DNA of 64,000 nt. Source: Pseudeuparius sepicola. Lineage: Eukaryota; Arthropoda; Insecta; Coleoptera; Anthribidae. A model generated the notes under the pieces. The model searched no databases. It was not told where the DNA came from and saw only the letters and a program-made list of their open reading frames with translations. Of the stretch, positions 32,044 through 43,106 are shown in pieces. Within the stretch, counting starts at the first letter, position 1, and every line of letters begins with the position of its first letter. The stretch is from NCBI GenBank assembly GCA_963920635.1, contig OY987302.1, positions 29,797,278-29,861,277 of the forward strand, in the 5' to 3' direction. Made by a program: the position numbers and the translations under genes.

Positions 32044-33512
32044 CAGGGTGGCCCATCCAAGCGGAAAAAGTGCGTTACGAGGAGACAGGTTAACATAAAA
32101 TCGTAATTTAAAAAAATGATATTGTAGCAAAAATTAAGGGGAATTTGATGGTGTACTCGGATTTTGTATACGGGGGTCGGTAAAAAAGTTATCGCGAAAA
32201 AACCTTTTTTGCAAAATAAAAAAATTACCTAAACAACCATAAGAGAACCTTCAAGTAGTATTCCTGAATATTTAGTTTTTTGAAATAACTTCTGGTTATA
32301 GCGGAAATGGAAGTGAGTTTCTCTATTTTCCAACTTACACATTCCATTTAACCATTACAGGATTCCTTTTTTAATTCTGATTTCAACGATGTATAATTTG
32401 ACCTATTTATCTCCAACCGTTTCCGACATATTTATCAGAGAAGCTCCATTAAACTAGATACATGGTCTCATGGTCAGTGTCTGATGTTCTATCCGAGAGT
32501 ATTAAGTCAGCCATGATAATAAAACTGACAATCAAGTAGGCTGCATAAGTTCAATATTTCTATTTACCTGTCAGATTAGTCTTAAAATTTTGTTACTGAA
32601 GCTGTTACTAGTTATAGTTTTAAAAAATGTTTTTGAAAGAAGAATGCTGTGATATTTTAAAGGTGTTTATCAAAAATGATAAAAGACACGTAGAAACTTT
32701 GAGGGAGTATTCTCGCAAATATCCAAATAGAAATGTTCCGAGTGCATCATTTATATCTAAGCTGTATTGAAGATTAAGATCGGCAAGAAGTGTGATTAGC
32801 AAGAGAAAAATTGGGTTTAGAGTTAGTGAGGACAAGAAAGAACGAATTTTAAATTATTTCAGAAGAAATAACGAAAAATCACAGACATGCAGCGAGAGAT
32901 TTATTTAAACTGTAACTAGTAACAGCTTCAGGAACAAAATTTTAGACTAATCTGACTGGTAAATAGAAATATTGAATTAACAGCCTACTTGATTGTCAGT
33001 TTTATTACCATGGCTGACTTGATTTGTAATAAATTTGGTGTTATTGTTTGGCCTATTTGGATATAACATCAGACACTGACCATGAGAACATGTATCTAGT
33101 TTAATGGAGCTTCTCTGATAAATATTTCGGAAACAGTTGGATATAAATAGGTCAAATTATATATCGTTGAAATCAGAATTAAAAAAGGAATCCTGTAATG
33201 GTTAAATGGAATATATAAGTTGTAAAATAGATAAAATCACTTTAATTTCCGCTATAACCAGAAATTATTTAAAAAAACTAAATATTCAGGAATACTACTT
33301 GAAGGTATTCTAATGGTCGAGTTGGAATTTTTTTTTATTAATATTTTGCAAAAATGTTTTTTGCAATAACTTTTTTACAGACACCCATATACAAAATCGG
33401 AGTACACCCTCGGATCCCCCTTAATTTTTGCTACAAAATCATTTTTTAATGATGATTTTATGTTAACCTGTCTCCTCGTAACACACTTTTTCCGCTTGGA
33501 TGGGCTACTCTG
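32044..33512. mobile_element. Long-TIR mariner-like element, 1469 bp
   Basis: Arms of about 570-600 bp (32044-32612 and 32911-33512) are inverted copies. They begin CAGGGTGGCCCATCCAAGCG and CAGAGTAGCCCATCCAAGCG, with TA outside both. The short middle encodes only the HTH part of a transposase. It is an internally deleted relative of the DUF4817-type mariners elsewhere in the window. Confidence 0.85.
32627..32908 (+). pseudogene. DUF4817-type HTH fragment of a mariner transposase
   Basis: From ATG 32627 it reads FLKEECCDILKVF, then LREYSRKYPNRNVPS and FISKLY, an in-frame TGA, RLRSARSVISKRK, and further helices to a TAA. The YxxxYPNRxxPS block and the LxRxxRxTGSV-like block are those of the N-terminal DNA-binding region of this transposase group. 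No catalytic domain remains. Confidence 0.6.
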
Positions 33513-33599
33513 TACCATATCATTGTCTAGCCTAGTGTATAAAAAAATTTAAAACAATTATTTTGCCAAAAAAAGAGTAAACAAATTTCAATCACATGT

Positions 33600-34330
33600 T
33601 GTACGACTAAAACAAAACAATAATAATAACGGAATAATAAAAACGAAATTACGAACTGCGGATTTACATTATTGGCCTGAGATCAATAGAGATATCTAAA
33701 ACAGAGTTATAGCTTGTTCATTATGTTCCAGAGTCTCTAGAAACAATTTAAAAATAAATAAATCGCATAAAGTACCAGATTTTCCTTGGCAGAAAATTGA
33801 ATTTTTGAATTTGAATTTTTGAATTTAACAAAAAATATTTCTTAATAGTGCTTAAGTATTTTTCAAAATTAGTCGAAATCAAAATTGTTAATAATATAAC
33901 AGCTTTAAATGTAATTTATAATTTAAGAAGTATTATTTTTATATTATTTTCTGATAATAGTCTGTGTTTTAATAATACACAATTTGAAGCATTTTGTAAA
34001 GAATGGAAAGAACTATACAGAAAGTCTTTATATCCACAATCTAATGGCAATGGCTGAAAGAGCAGTGCAAAGTATCAAACAAATAAACAAAAATTACATT
34101 TTGACAAACAGAAATAGATAAAGCTCTTTAAGAGTACACCAATTTCCCATGAGATAAAATCTACAACTGATATTTTATTAGGTAGAAGAATTAGGGGATT
34201 TTTACCTTTAAAACAATCATTATGAACCTCGAAATATTGACTATAAGAACAAAAATACAATTTACAGAAAAAAATATCACGATGTTAATGCAAAACGCAA
34301 GATAACAAGTTTTTCACTTTTTCAGAAATT
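33600..34330 (+). pseudogene. Second Gypsy-type integrase remnant
   Basis: In several frames: a zinc-finger region (ADLHYWPEINRDI, CSLCSR), VPDFPWQKIEF, a decayed core, then SDNSLCFNNTQFEAFCKEW with the second acidic residue and YPQSNGNG. A frame change restores the AERAVQSIKQ block with the Glu, and TPISHEIKSTTDILLGRR follows. The first catalytic Asp region is lost. It differs from the remnant at 8745 and represents another Gypsy-group lineage. No LTRs found. Confidence 0.8.
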
Positions 34331-34446
34331 TCATAAACAAAATGTGAATCATCCTGTATACCTAGACGGATTTTTGATATTATCACTTCCAATTTTCTCT
34401 AAAATTTTAGATTTACCAATAAAATTTAATAGCGGTGGATTCTATA

Positions 34447-34838
34447 CAGGGTGTTCGAAAAATAGATGGAGATATTTTATAGGGTGATTCCTTGTTAAAA
34501 AATATGAAAAAAAGTTTCTATAAATATGGGTCCGGAAATGCAGTTTTCAAGATACAGGATGTTAAATTAAAAAAAAATTCTATGAAAGAGTGTTATTGCA
34601 ACTTTTCCAATACCATAACATAAAGTACACTACAACAAATGTTGGAAATGTCCACAGAATTTCAAAAATTTCAACAGAATCAATGTTTTTTAAAATATTA
34701 ATAAGTATATTTTTTAATTTAACATCCTGTATCTTGAAAACTCTGCATTTCCGGACCAATATTTATAGAAACTTTTTTAATATTTTTTAACAAGGAATCA
34801 CCCTCTAAAATATCTCCGTCTATTTTTTGAACACCCTG
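34447..34838. mobile_element. TA-flanked MITE, 392 bp
   Basis: About 120-bp TIRs beginning CAGGGTGTTC(G/A)AAAAATAGA. TA at 34445-34446 and 34839-34840. The inverted blocks CTTTTTTAATATTTTTTAAC and TTTCCGGACC repeat on both arms. Non-coding. Confidence 0.9.
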
Positions 34839-34889
34839 TATATTTAGACCATTAAGTTGTAGAAAAAATTATTTACTTAAATTTCCCAG

Positions 34890-35037
34890 TAGCAAATTTA
34901 AGGCGTCGCAGCGTGCCGGCTTCGGATTTTAATAAATTTCTACCCTATCTTTGAGTAAAGGTAACTTTTTACATTACGAATTTTTTAGTTATTTCCGAGA
35001 AAATTGCATTTACCATGATAAATCAATCACCCTGTAG
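34890..35037. repeat. Solo end of the 43107-45043 mariner family
   Basis: A diverged copy of the terminal 150 bp of that element: GGCGTCGCAG, TACCCTATCTTTGAG, TACTTTTTACA-type, TTTCCGAGAAAA and TCAATCACCCTGTA occur in the same order as at 44890-45045. No partner end nearby. Confidence 0.6.
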
Positions 35038-35349
35038 TTACACGTGTAATTTGAACGCTTTATTAAAATATTTAGTTTGTTTCCACTTTGTTTCTTGTTT
35101 ATGAAAATTTCAAAAACTTGTAGCTTCGGGAACAATATCAAAGCTATACAATTCTGTTGTTTGTTTCAAAATTGCTGTACTGTCAAGCATTTCAGATATA
35201 AATTTACTTACATTAAATTGCCGAGCACTAAATTAATAATATCAAATTAATATACCGTCAAACTGTTTGACATATGTAACCAAAATTCCCACATTTTAAA
35301 GCCTCTTAAGCTAAAATTAAGGTGAGACCTAATTTGTTCCATAAAAGTC

Positions 35350-35905
35350 CTAACTCCCGCCTGAGGCTGAAGCATTCTGCAATTTCCTAATCCACTGGCC
35401 GCGAGCCGGTTGTAGATCCCGTGGAGGTAGAAACGGCGACGCACTGCGAAAAAGCGACATTGCCACTAAAAAGGAAAACAATACACCCGTAGTTAGTACG
35501 TGTATAAACGGTGATAAGAGACCTTTCTTACCTCCACCGAAAAATTTGGCATAGGCCTTCTGGCAACCCTTACATGCTGGGAAAAAATATTTCAGGCGAT
35601 TCGTAGTGCCCTCCAAAATCGGAGGACACATTGTAATTTTGGAGGTATGTCCGTTAATTGAGTTAAATTGTGACGGTGTCACAAAGGCGATTTTAAATTG
35701 TTGGAAGGACAGGGAATAGTTTGGCCACTTTGCTCGGCATTCGCTTTGTTGCACCCCTGTTTTGTTTGGTACTCGCCCAGGAAGCGCTCAAAGGTGACGG
35801 AGATTGATTGCCGCCGCTTGGGAGCATACATGTTTTCACTTTTAGCCGTCGCTGGTTGTTCTTTGTTCGTTTTCCGGAAATCCTTGTCTGAATTTTGTTC
35901 AAAGT
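35350..35905 (-). other. Unrecognised ORFs with splice-like signals
   Basis: Minus strand. Overlapping ORFs of 69 and 134 codons contain CPPILEG..YFFPACKGCQKAYAKF. Right after it the bases GGTGGAG/GTAAGAAAGG make a strong donor at about 35530, and TTTCCTTTTTAG at about 35466 is an acceptor. The next stretch, read in another frame (RRFYLHGIYNRLAASGLG), stays open. So there could be a spliced gene with a Cys-containing domain, but I recognise no family and cannot fix the frame. Confidence 0.3.
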
Positions 35906-37650
35906 TATTTCTTGTATTGTTTTGGTCTGATTAACAGGTTTAGGTTATGATAGTCGTTTGACACTGTTGACGTTTTGAAATTCTGGCAGAATTGACACTA
36001 TTTTGAAATTCGATATTGTTGACGCAGTTTTTGATGATTTGTGGTGTCTACTATTTCCGTTTCCATCAACTTGAGAGGGGAGTGACCGCGTAGTTGTTGG
36101 ACTCCAATTCATACGGTCGTCGGCAGTTGAATTGAACAGGTCGTTCGTTTTTGGTTTGTAAGTGGAAGTGATTTTTAGTAATTTGCCATTTGGAATTGTT
36201 GGTGAACCTCACAAGGGGGGATTTGAATCGCTAGATCCACTAAAGGAACACCCAAATTGAAGACATTGGGAATACTGGCAGTTGTTGCAGTTTTGGTTCT
36301 TCGGGGTTCCACCAGTTTCTGGGATATACATAGCCACCCACGACTTGTTACTGTGTCGTTTTATTTTTCCATCTGACTGAATCACCTCATCTGAAATAGA
36401 ACCAGGTTTTTGAGCGTCCACCACAATCTCAGGGTCATTTTATTGGGTCATCTTGGAGATGTTGCACAGTAACCGCGAAGGTTAATTGGATTCAACCACG
36501 AAGGGGTTGATTGGTTGTTTTTTTTTTAAGGAAAACTCAACCAGAGGTAAGTTTTCTTGAACGACCTTGTGAGGTGTTTGACAGGACATTTTTGTTTCAG
36601 GGTTTTTTTATGGGACTTTTTTTGTGAACCAGTTTTTTTGTCTGTTGGACATGCGTTTGCTTGGTACCTGTGTTATCTTTTGGAGCTTGGATGCTAACAC
36701 CTAGAGCCAGCTCACGTTATTTTCTTTTGGAATCTGGAGTGTGGTCACTGGCAACTGAGACCCACATGTATTTATCTTCTAGGGGATGTTGTATCCTGCC
36801 ATCTGACCATTCTGAAGTGTCATCGAAGATTACTGGAGGACATCATGGTTTGGAAGACCCAACGATAGCTAAGTCTTGCTATATTTTACTTGTACTTTTT
36901 ATTGTGCCCTAATTAGTATAGCTAAATTCAGTACGTGTACATTTGAGAGCGTACACTGTTGTCCCACATTATTACGTTGTACTACTGTTATTGCGGACGT
37001 TGTGTTATTATATTTTGAGTACGTTGTAACTTGTAGCGAATGTCGTGTGAACCGTACGTGTACACGTTTGGGGATTTAAACCGGCTTGTAAGAACTATAT
37101 ACTTATGTTTTAATAAGGCATGTAGAGTGCGTAACTTTAAATTTGTTTATCAAGTAAAAATATAGTAGGCAGGTGAAATGAATATAAACTGTTGTCGCAA
37201 ACCACTTAGTAGAATAAACGATGTAAATCTAGGAAGACCTAGCTTTCCTTGTTTTTGGCTTAGAACGAGTATCGGCACGTTAAACAAAACAAGTGGCACC
37301 CGTATTTTTTTTTGCAGTTTGCAATACTGCTAACCCAGCCCATCTCCACTGTCTAAAAGCTGGCGGCCGTGTTGTGCTCGTAAAATCTGCTCAGGGAGGT
37401 AGCGAACATCTCTCGTGAGTCTTCGAGGTTTATTCTACATTATTTGTTTTTTTTATTTGGTGTATTGTTTTTTAAAACATCACAACATTTTTAGAGGCCA
37501 CTCGGTAGGCGTTTTGATTTGGAATATTTGTTGAATGGAGTGGATGTAATGTTCATAAGTTAAGTTAAGAAATTTTGTACATTCAATAAAATTCTTTAAA
37601 AAAAATCGTTTGAATCAGAGTAAAGAGTAGATTTCAAAAAGCTGATAATA
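35906..37650. other. No gene recognised; slightly GC-richer
   Basis: A 71-codon minus-strand ORF at 36209-36424 is Cys-rich (CNNCQYSQCLQFGCSF) but unplaceable. The plus strand has GT/T-rich stretches with no ORF. It may be the untranslated or LTR part of a retroelement. Confidence 0.3.
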
Positions 37651-37652
37651 TA

Positions 37653-37834
37653 CAGGGTGTATTGCAAAAAAAACGTATGTTTGGTTTGTATTATCTTGAC
37701 AACACCCTGAATATCGCAGATCTGATAAGCTCTTTAAACTCACAAGAAAATTACCTACAGCTTTTCCACTTACCGTATTTTTCTAACACAAAAAGAAGAG
37801 TTAAGGTTGGTAACATGTTATGTGCATAACCCTG
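37653..37834. mobile_element. Short TA-flanked MITE next to a LINE fragment
   Basis: 182 bp, begins CAGGGTGTATTGC and ends GCATAACCCTG, with TA on both sides. Only about the terminal 8 bp are inverted copies, so the call rests on ends and target. Confidence 0.45.
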
Positions 37835-37849
37835 TATAAACCCTAGACT

Positions 37850-38590
37850 CCACGTCCCCAGACAGTGTTGGGAAATTGTCAAGGGATGCAATATTATTGA
37901 TAACAGTAGTATCATCTGCATATAAGATAAACTTTGAGTGTTTGTGACAGTTTACAAGGTCATTTATAAATATTAGAAATAATATTGGTCCCAATATGGA
38001 ACCTTGTGGTACTCCCAGCCGTAAAATAAGTTTTTTGATAGATTAGAGTTAACATTCTGAGTTCTTCCTGATAGGTAAGATAATATTAATTCTCTGCAAT
38101 GCGGAGTGAAATTATGTTTTTTTAAATTTTTCCAGCAGAATATTCATAGACACGCAGTCAGAAGCCCTGGTAGGATCAAAAACAATACTTTCTAAAACCA
38201 AATTGTTGGTCAGCAAATAAATTATTTTCATCGTCACAGTTATAAATTTGTGACTTCAATATAGTTTCAAATATCTTGCCAAACATAGGTAGCAGGGAAA
38301 TTGGGAGATAGTTTGAGGGATCTGAAGGGAATCCTGATTTATAGATTGGAACTACCTTTGCTACTTCCAGACAACCTGGAAATGTTCCATCTTCTATGCT
38401 TTGGTTTATAAGGTTAGTGAGATGGCACAGAATGATATTTTTTAAGGTTTTTTACTAATCTAACTGTAATCTCATAAGTGTCTTTGCTATTAGAATTTTT
38501 AAGATTACATATTGCTGATCTCACCTCGCTATAAATAGCCTCCCGAAATTTAAATTCGTTTAGAGAAGCAGTGTTATCAGGCATATAAGT
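37850..38590 (-). pseudogene. Second non-LTR RT remnant
   Basis: From 38590 downward: CNLKNSNSKDTYEITVRLVK, then in shifting frames DGTFPGCLEVAKVVPIYKSG, SLLPMFGKIFETI, a decayed palm, GSTTRFHIGTNIIS in the place of GVPQGSILGP, and a broken YADD region near 37925. The order is that of the fingers and palm of Jockey/CR1-like RTs. Frameshifts and stops throughout. Confidence 0.75.
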
Positions 38591-38593
38591 ATA

Positions 38594-39330
38594 TACTGGG
38601 TGATTCATTGGGAATGGGAAATCGCAAACTGCGTAGGGGAGACCCAAATATTGCGATTGAGCCCAACATTGCTTAGACAAATGTTGTTTATTTGAGAGAT
38701 ACAGGGCGTTGAAATTCTTTTTTTCAAATTGAATTATGGCTATATCTCCCAAAATCATCAAGCTAGCGAACTGAAATTTGGCACTGCTATGTTTTTGGTG
38801 ATAAAGAATAAGCTGAAGATGTTAGTTTCTACATATCTCACAGAGTGCATCCTTTTTTATCTGCAACAAAAAGGTACTCTTGTTCGTAATGATAAAATCA
38901 ACAATTTGCTTTAAAATTGTCAAAATATACCCCAAGACACCTGTTGACACCTACCGCTTTCGAATGTTGCAGATCAACTCTACATTGAAAATGAAGAAAA
39001 AAATGCCAAATAAGCATTGATCGAAACACATTCGTTTTCTTGAAATATTGTGTCCAAATTTTATCGAGTTTCAATCCATTCCATTTTGAAAGGGAACATT
39101 TTTGGGACATTGTTCATGTTTTTTTTCTCACTTTAAGTGGTACAGTCGTTGTATAATATTTGAAAGCAGTAGGTAAAAATTTTATTTTTTGAATATTGAA
39201 GTCAACCAAGTGTTTTGGGGCATGTTTTGGCAACTTCAACGCAAACGGTTGATTTTATCGTTATGAAACAAGTACCGACCTCGGAGCGCCACCAACTTGA
39301 GGGGTGCCAAGTTGTCGCCACGCTGAAACC
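38594..39330. repeat. Dispersed repeat, copy 1, with partial fold-back
   Basis: Begins TACTGGGTGATTCATT. About 450 bp matches 41760-42270 in direct orientation (AATTGAATTATGGCTA, CTGAAATTTGGCACTGCT, GCAACAAAAAGGTACTCTTG, GAAAATGAAGAAAAAAATGC). The part at about 39200-39285 (TTGGGGCATGTTTTGGCAAC) is an inverted copy of 42055-42130. Probably arms of an unknown mariner-type element. Confidence 0.65.
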
Positions 39331-39349
39331 GCGGCAGGCTTATAAACGC

Positions 39350-40340
39350 CTACGCGGATTTTTTTTTGCGATGCCACTGTTGATTGTCACAGCACCCCTA
39401 CAAGTTTTTTCTATACTCCCCTACCTGTCTCCCACAAATCTTTGAGATAGATTTGCACAACAATTTCAGAATTTTCTTCTTTGAGCTATCGTCATTTGTT
39501 ACGGCACCCATACATGTTTTTTCGATACTCCTACATCCCCTACGAGTTTCCTCACAAATATTTTTGAGGTTCAGATTAATTTACAAAAAAAAGAACAGAA
39601 TTTCTTTACATTTTTTTGTGACGCCACTGTTGTTTACCATGGCATCCCTACAGATTTTTTCAATACTCCTATGTGTCTCCACAAAATACATTTTAAAGTG
39701 AGATTGATTTACACAAAAAAAGTTTTGCGACGCCACTGTTTGTCCCCTCACCCTTACAGGTTTTTTTCTATATTATTGCAGCCCCTATGCGTCTTCCAAA
39801 AATATCTTTGAGATTAAGATTGATTTACACAAAAATAAGATTTTTGGGATTTTTTGCGATACCAATGCCATTTGTCATAGCACCTCCTACAGGTTTTTTC
39901 TATATTACTACATCTTCTATGCGTCTCCCAAAAATAATATCTTTGAGATTAAGATTGATTTACACAAAAATAAGATTTTTGGAATTTTTTTGGGACGCCA
40001 ATGACGTTTGTCATGGCAGCTCCTACAGGTTTTTTTTTTCTATATTACTACATCCCCTATGCGTCTCCCAAAAATATCTTTGAGATTGAGATTGATTTAC
40101 ACAAAAAAATAAGATTTTTTTCTTGAATTTTTGCGACGCCACTGTCGTTACCCACGGCATCCCTACACGTTTTTTCTATACCTACTCCTACATCCCCTAT
40201 GTGTCCAAAAATATATTTGAGACTGACAATGATTTACACAAAAAAATCAGTACTTATACTCATACATCTCTTATGCGTCCCTCAAAAATATCAGATTTTT
40301 CCTTTTGGATTTTTTGCGATAAAATAAAAATCAAAAACTG
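39350..40340 (+). repeat. Tandem repeat, ~7 units of 120-135 bp
   Basis: Each unit runs: TTTTTTGCGA(C/T)GCCA(C/A)TG, then CC(T/C)ACAGGTTTTTTCTATA, CTACATCCCCTATGCGTCTCC, CAAAAATATCTTTGAGATT and GATTTACACAAAAA. The ORFs here follow the repeat and are not genes. Confidence 0.9.
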
Positions 40341-40471
40341 TTCAAGAAATTTTTCGCAAAATTTTTGAAATGCCAGATTTCAAAAACAAACATAATTGTC
40401 AAAGTAATACTCACTTCCAGTCAAACCGGAAGATGCAAATAAGAACTGACAATTTTTTGCTTTGTCATTAC

Positions 40472-41159
40472 TAAAAGGCGGAATATATGCAAATTGTATA
40501 TATATGCATTTTTTGCATATTTTATTCAATTTCACAAAACATTGCATATTTCTGGAAAAACTATATTTTTGTGCATATTTGCATGTTTTTTCTCTTATTT
40601 ATAGATATAACTAAGATTCTGAGAGCCCGCAGACAACTCGCAGTGTGTAGTGCAAAGTCAAAAAACCCTGAAAAATGCTGATGTAGCTAACCAACTTATT
40701 TTTATTAGAGTCAATTTTAGTTTTATACCAGGTAATAACTCTTTCACTAGAAAGTAAAAATTTAGGTTTAAGCGAATCGATTGATTTTGTTCATACATTT
40801 TCCGCTAAATGTAGAAAGGTTCCCAGTGATGTAGGTAAAGTTAGAAAAAAATTATTTTTTATATTTAATCATAAATTCCTACTATACAATTTCAAATCAA
40901 AATGTTTCTATAATTCTGCTTTAATATAGGTATTTTACGAGGTATTTTGTGTATTTGTTTTCCTATCATTTTTCTCAAAATAAACCTTTTCTCTAAAATC
41001 AGTTTTGGTGTTTTTTTAAGGTATTTGTACATGTAAAATAAATGCATATTATTGCATATTTGGCCAAATAAATGCATATCATTGCATATTTTAAATAAAA
41101 ATGATGCATATATATGCGCATATTTCGATTGAAATTAAATGCATATATTTCGCCCTTTA
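40472..41159. mobile_element. Non-autonomous hAT-type element, 688 bp, copy 1
   Basis: Ends TAAAAGGCGGAATATATGCA and, inverted, TAAAGGGCGAAATATATGCA. It is flanked by the perfect 8-bp duplication GTCATTAC (40464-40471 and 41160-41167). The inside has many TGCATAT motifs and a short stretch resembling hAT transposase coding sequence (LIFIRVNFSFIPG; clearer in copy 2 as SLESKNLGLSESIDF). It is an internally deleted derivative; the second copy is at 52971-56315. Confidence 0.9.
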
Positions 41160-41167
41160 GTCATTAC

Positions 41168-41750
41168 TAACATTCCGTGATAAAAGTTTTTTTTAATAAT
41201 TTTTTGACAATTCCCATATAAAAAAACCTGAAACTTGTGAGACTGCAAATCTCTGTGCTAAATATAGGTGAGGCGTATTTAATTGTAGCTTCATTAATGT
41301 TAATAACAGCTGATCAATTTTATGTATTTTTTCTACCTTCTATCCTAAACAATAATTAATAGCCCGGGAGCCAGTGACAGATTTGTTCGACCAAAATCCT
41401 CTCGGCCGATAATTCGTAAAATGCTTCATTCAGTTGTGTTATGAAGCATCGTGAACGTCAGCTGGGGTACCAGTGGTGGGTTGGACAATGGCACCCCCCC
41501 ATACACATAAAAAAAAATTTTTTTCAATTATTTCCTCCCGGCTGAAAATTGGTCAGATAATAGTTAATATAATAATTAAATGAAAAAAAAAAACATCAGC
41601 TGGCTGTAAGGTGGTGGACTATACGTCAGCTGCTCATACAAACATGAAAAAATAAAAACTATTTTCAGTGATTTCCTCTCGGTTGATAATTTGTCAGTTA
41701 GTATACTTAGGGGTTTGTTTAAATTTAAAAAAAAAATCAATTGAGGCTAA
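41168..41750. other. No gene recognised
   Basis: Contains two weakly similar stretches around 41460-41620 and 41600-41720 (CGTCAGCTG, TTTCCTC(C/T)CGG). Non-coding. Confidence 0.35.
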
Positions 41751-41754
41751 TGTA

Positions 41755-42270
41755 CCTTATAGAAATGTTGTTTGTTTAAGAGATACAGAGCGTGAAAGTT
41801 CATTTTTTGAAATTGAATTATGGCTACATCTCTAGAGATAATCAAGCTGCTGAACTGAAATTTGGCACTGCTGTGTTTTTGGGGATGGAGAATAAGCTGA
41901 AAATGTCAATTTCTACGTATCTCAAAGAGGGCGCCACTTGCACTGTTTTTGGATCGTGCTTTTACTCCTAACTTTTTTGAGGTTATCCTTTTGGTCCTGC
42001 GGATACATTATTTTAGTGCATCTTTTCATTCTGCAACAAAAAGGTACTCTTGTTTCATACCGATCAAATCAACCGTTTGCGTTGAAATTGCCAAAACATG
42101 CCCCAAAACACCTGTTGACTTCAATATTCAAAAAATAAAATGTTCACCTACTACTTTCAAATGTTCCCTCGAATGTTACAGATCAACTGTCTATTAAAAA
42201 ATGAAGAAAAAAATGCCAAATGAACATTGGTCGAAACACATTTGTTTTCTTGAAATAGGGTGTCCCAATT
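41755..42270. repeat. Dispersed repeat, copy 2 (mate of 38594-39110)
   Basis: Direct copy of 38680-39050, with about 80 extra bases near 41930-42010. It ends GAAATAGGGTGTCCC. Confidence 0.7.
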
Positions 42271-42447
42271 TTTTTCTGCTAAATCTTCCGCTGCTTTTCT
42301 CTTGCACGCTGTTGAAAGTTTTTGTCGCTGAATTTTCTTCTCATTTCGTTCATGATTATGGTCAAATTCGCTTCTTGAAATAACTAGTTCTTCACCAACA
42401 GTGAACAATTTAGCTTTACACTGCCCATTCAGCTTACAGCACCTCTA
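42270..42447 (-). pseudogene. FLYWCH-type zinc-finger exon fragment
   Basis: On the minus strand, after a TGTTTTAG acceptor-like site, the reading is RCCKLNGQCKAKLFTVGEEL and then a strand ending FDHNHERNEKK. The C-C...HNH ending followed by a basic helix (KIQRQKLSTACKRKAAEDLA) is the layout of FLYWCH fingers often attached to MULE-type transposases. The aromatic N-terminal half is not visible. Isolated fragment; no neighbouring transposase recognised. Confidence 0.45.
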
Positions 42448-43104
42448 AAACACCTCACCACTTACAAGAGTTTTTTGATTGGAATATTTAAAATTATTCA
42501 AAACTAAAATATCGCCAACCTGAATGCTCTTAATAATCAAAGGATTGATTTTTAGTAAACGACAAAAAATGACGAACGGAATAATAAATATAAAAGTCCT
42601 GGCGCATACATTTTATAGTATTATAGAGTGTAGGTAGACTTATTTAAAATCTAATAAACCTAAATGAATTAATGATACCCTACCTGTACCTGCCTGCATA
42701 ATTTGGTTAGTGTCGAAAATACATGTAGGATTATTTCACCCTTTCTTAAACACAGGTAAAGATGAAGGTTTGGTGTCGCCCACCCTCAACTTTTGCTATA
42801 AACAGAAGTGACATCATCTTAAAAATATTTTAGCCGAATTGCTAACTGCCGAACTGCCAAATTTTCCAAAGTCTATTTTCTGAGGAATCGATTGCGGCAT
42901 TTCATCCTGGGACATCCTGTATACATATTACCATGCATGTACCAATGTACTGTAAGTTATCACTTCATATACCTAATATAATGTTGTCACTTCCGAAGTC
43001 GAACTTAGGAATATAAATGTCTTGATATGTCAGAGAGATTTTTTCTAAAGTTTATTCCAAATTTTATTGGGCTTTTGTTTTTATGGATTTTTACAAAATC
43101 ACTG
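42448..43104. other. No gene recognised
   Basis: AT-rich, with only short ORFs. An isolated GGGACATCCTGTATA end is at about 42909. Confidence 0.35.
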
Positions 43105-43106
43105 TA

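Noticed and set aside
39350..40340. CRISPR-like array
   Set aside because: The whole 120-135 bp unit is repeated and diverged; there are no short identical repeats with unique spacers, and the genome is eukaryotic.
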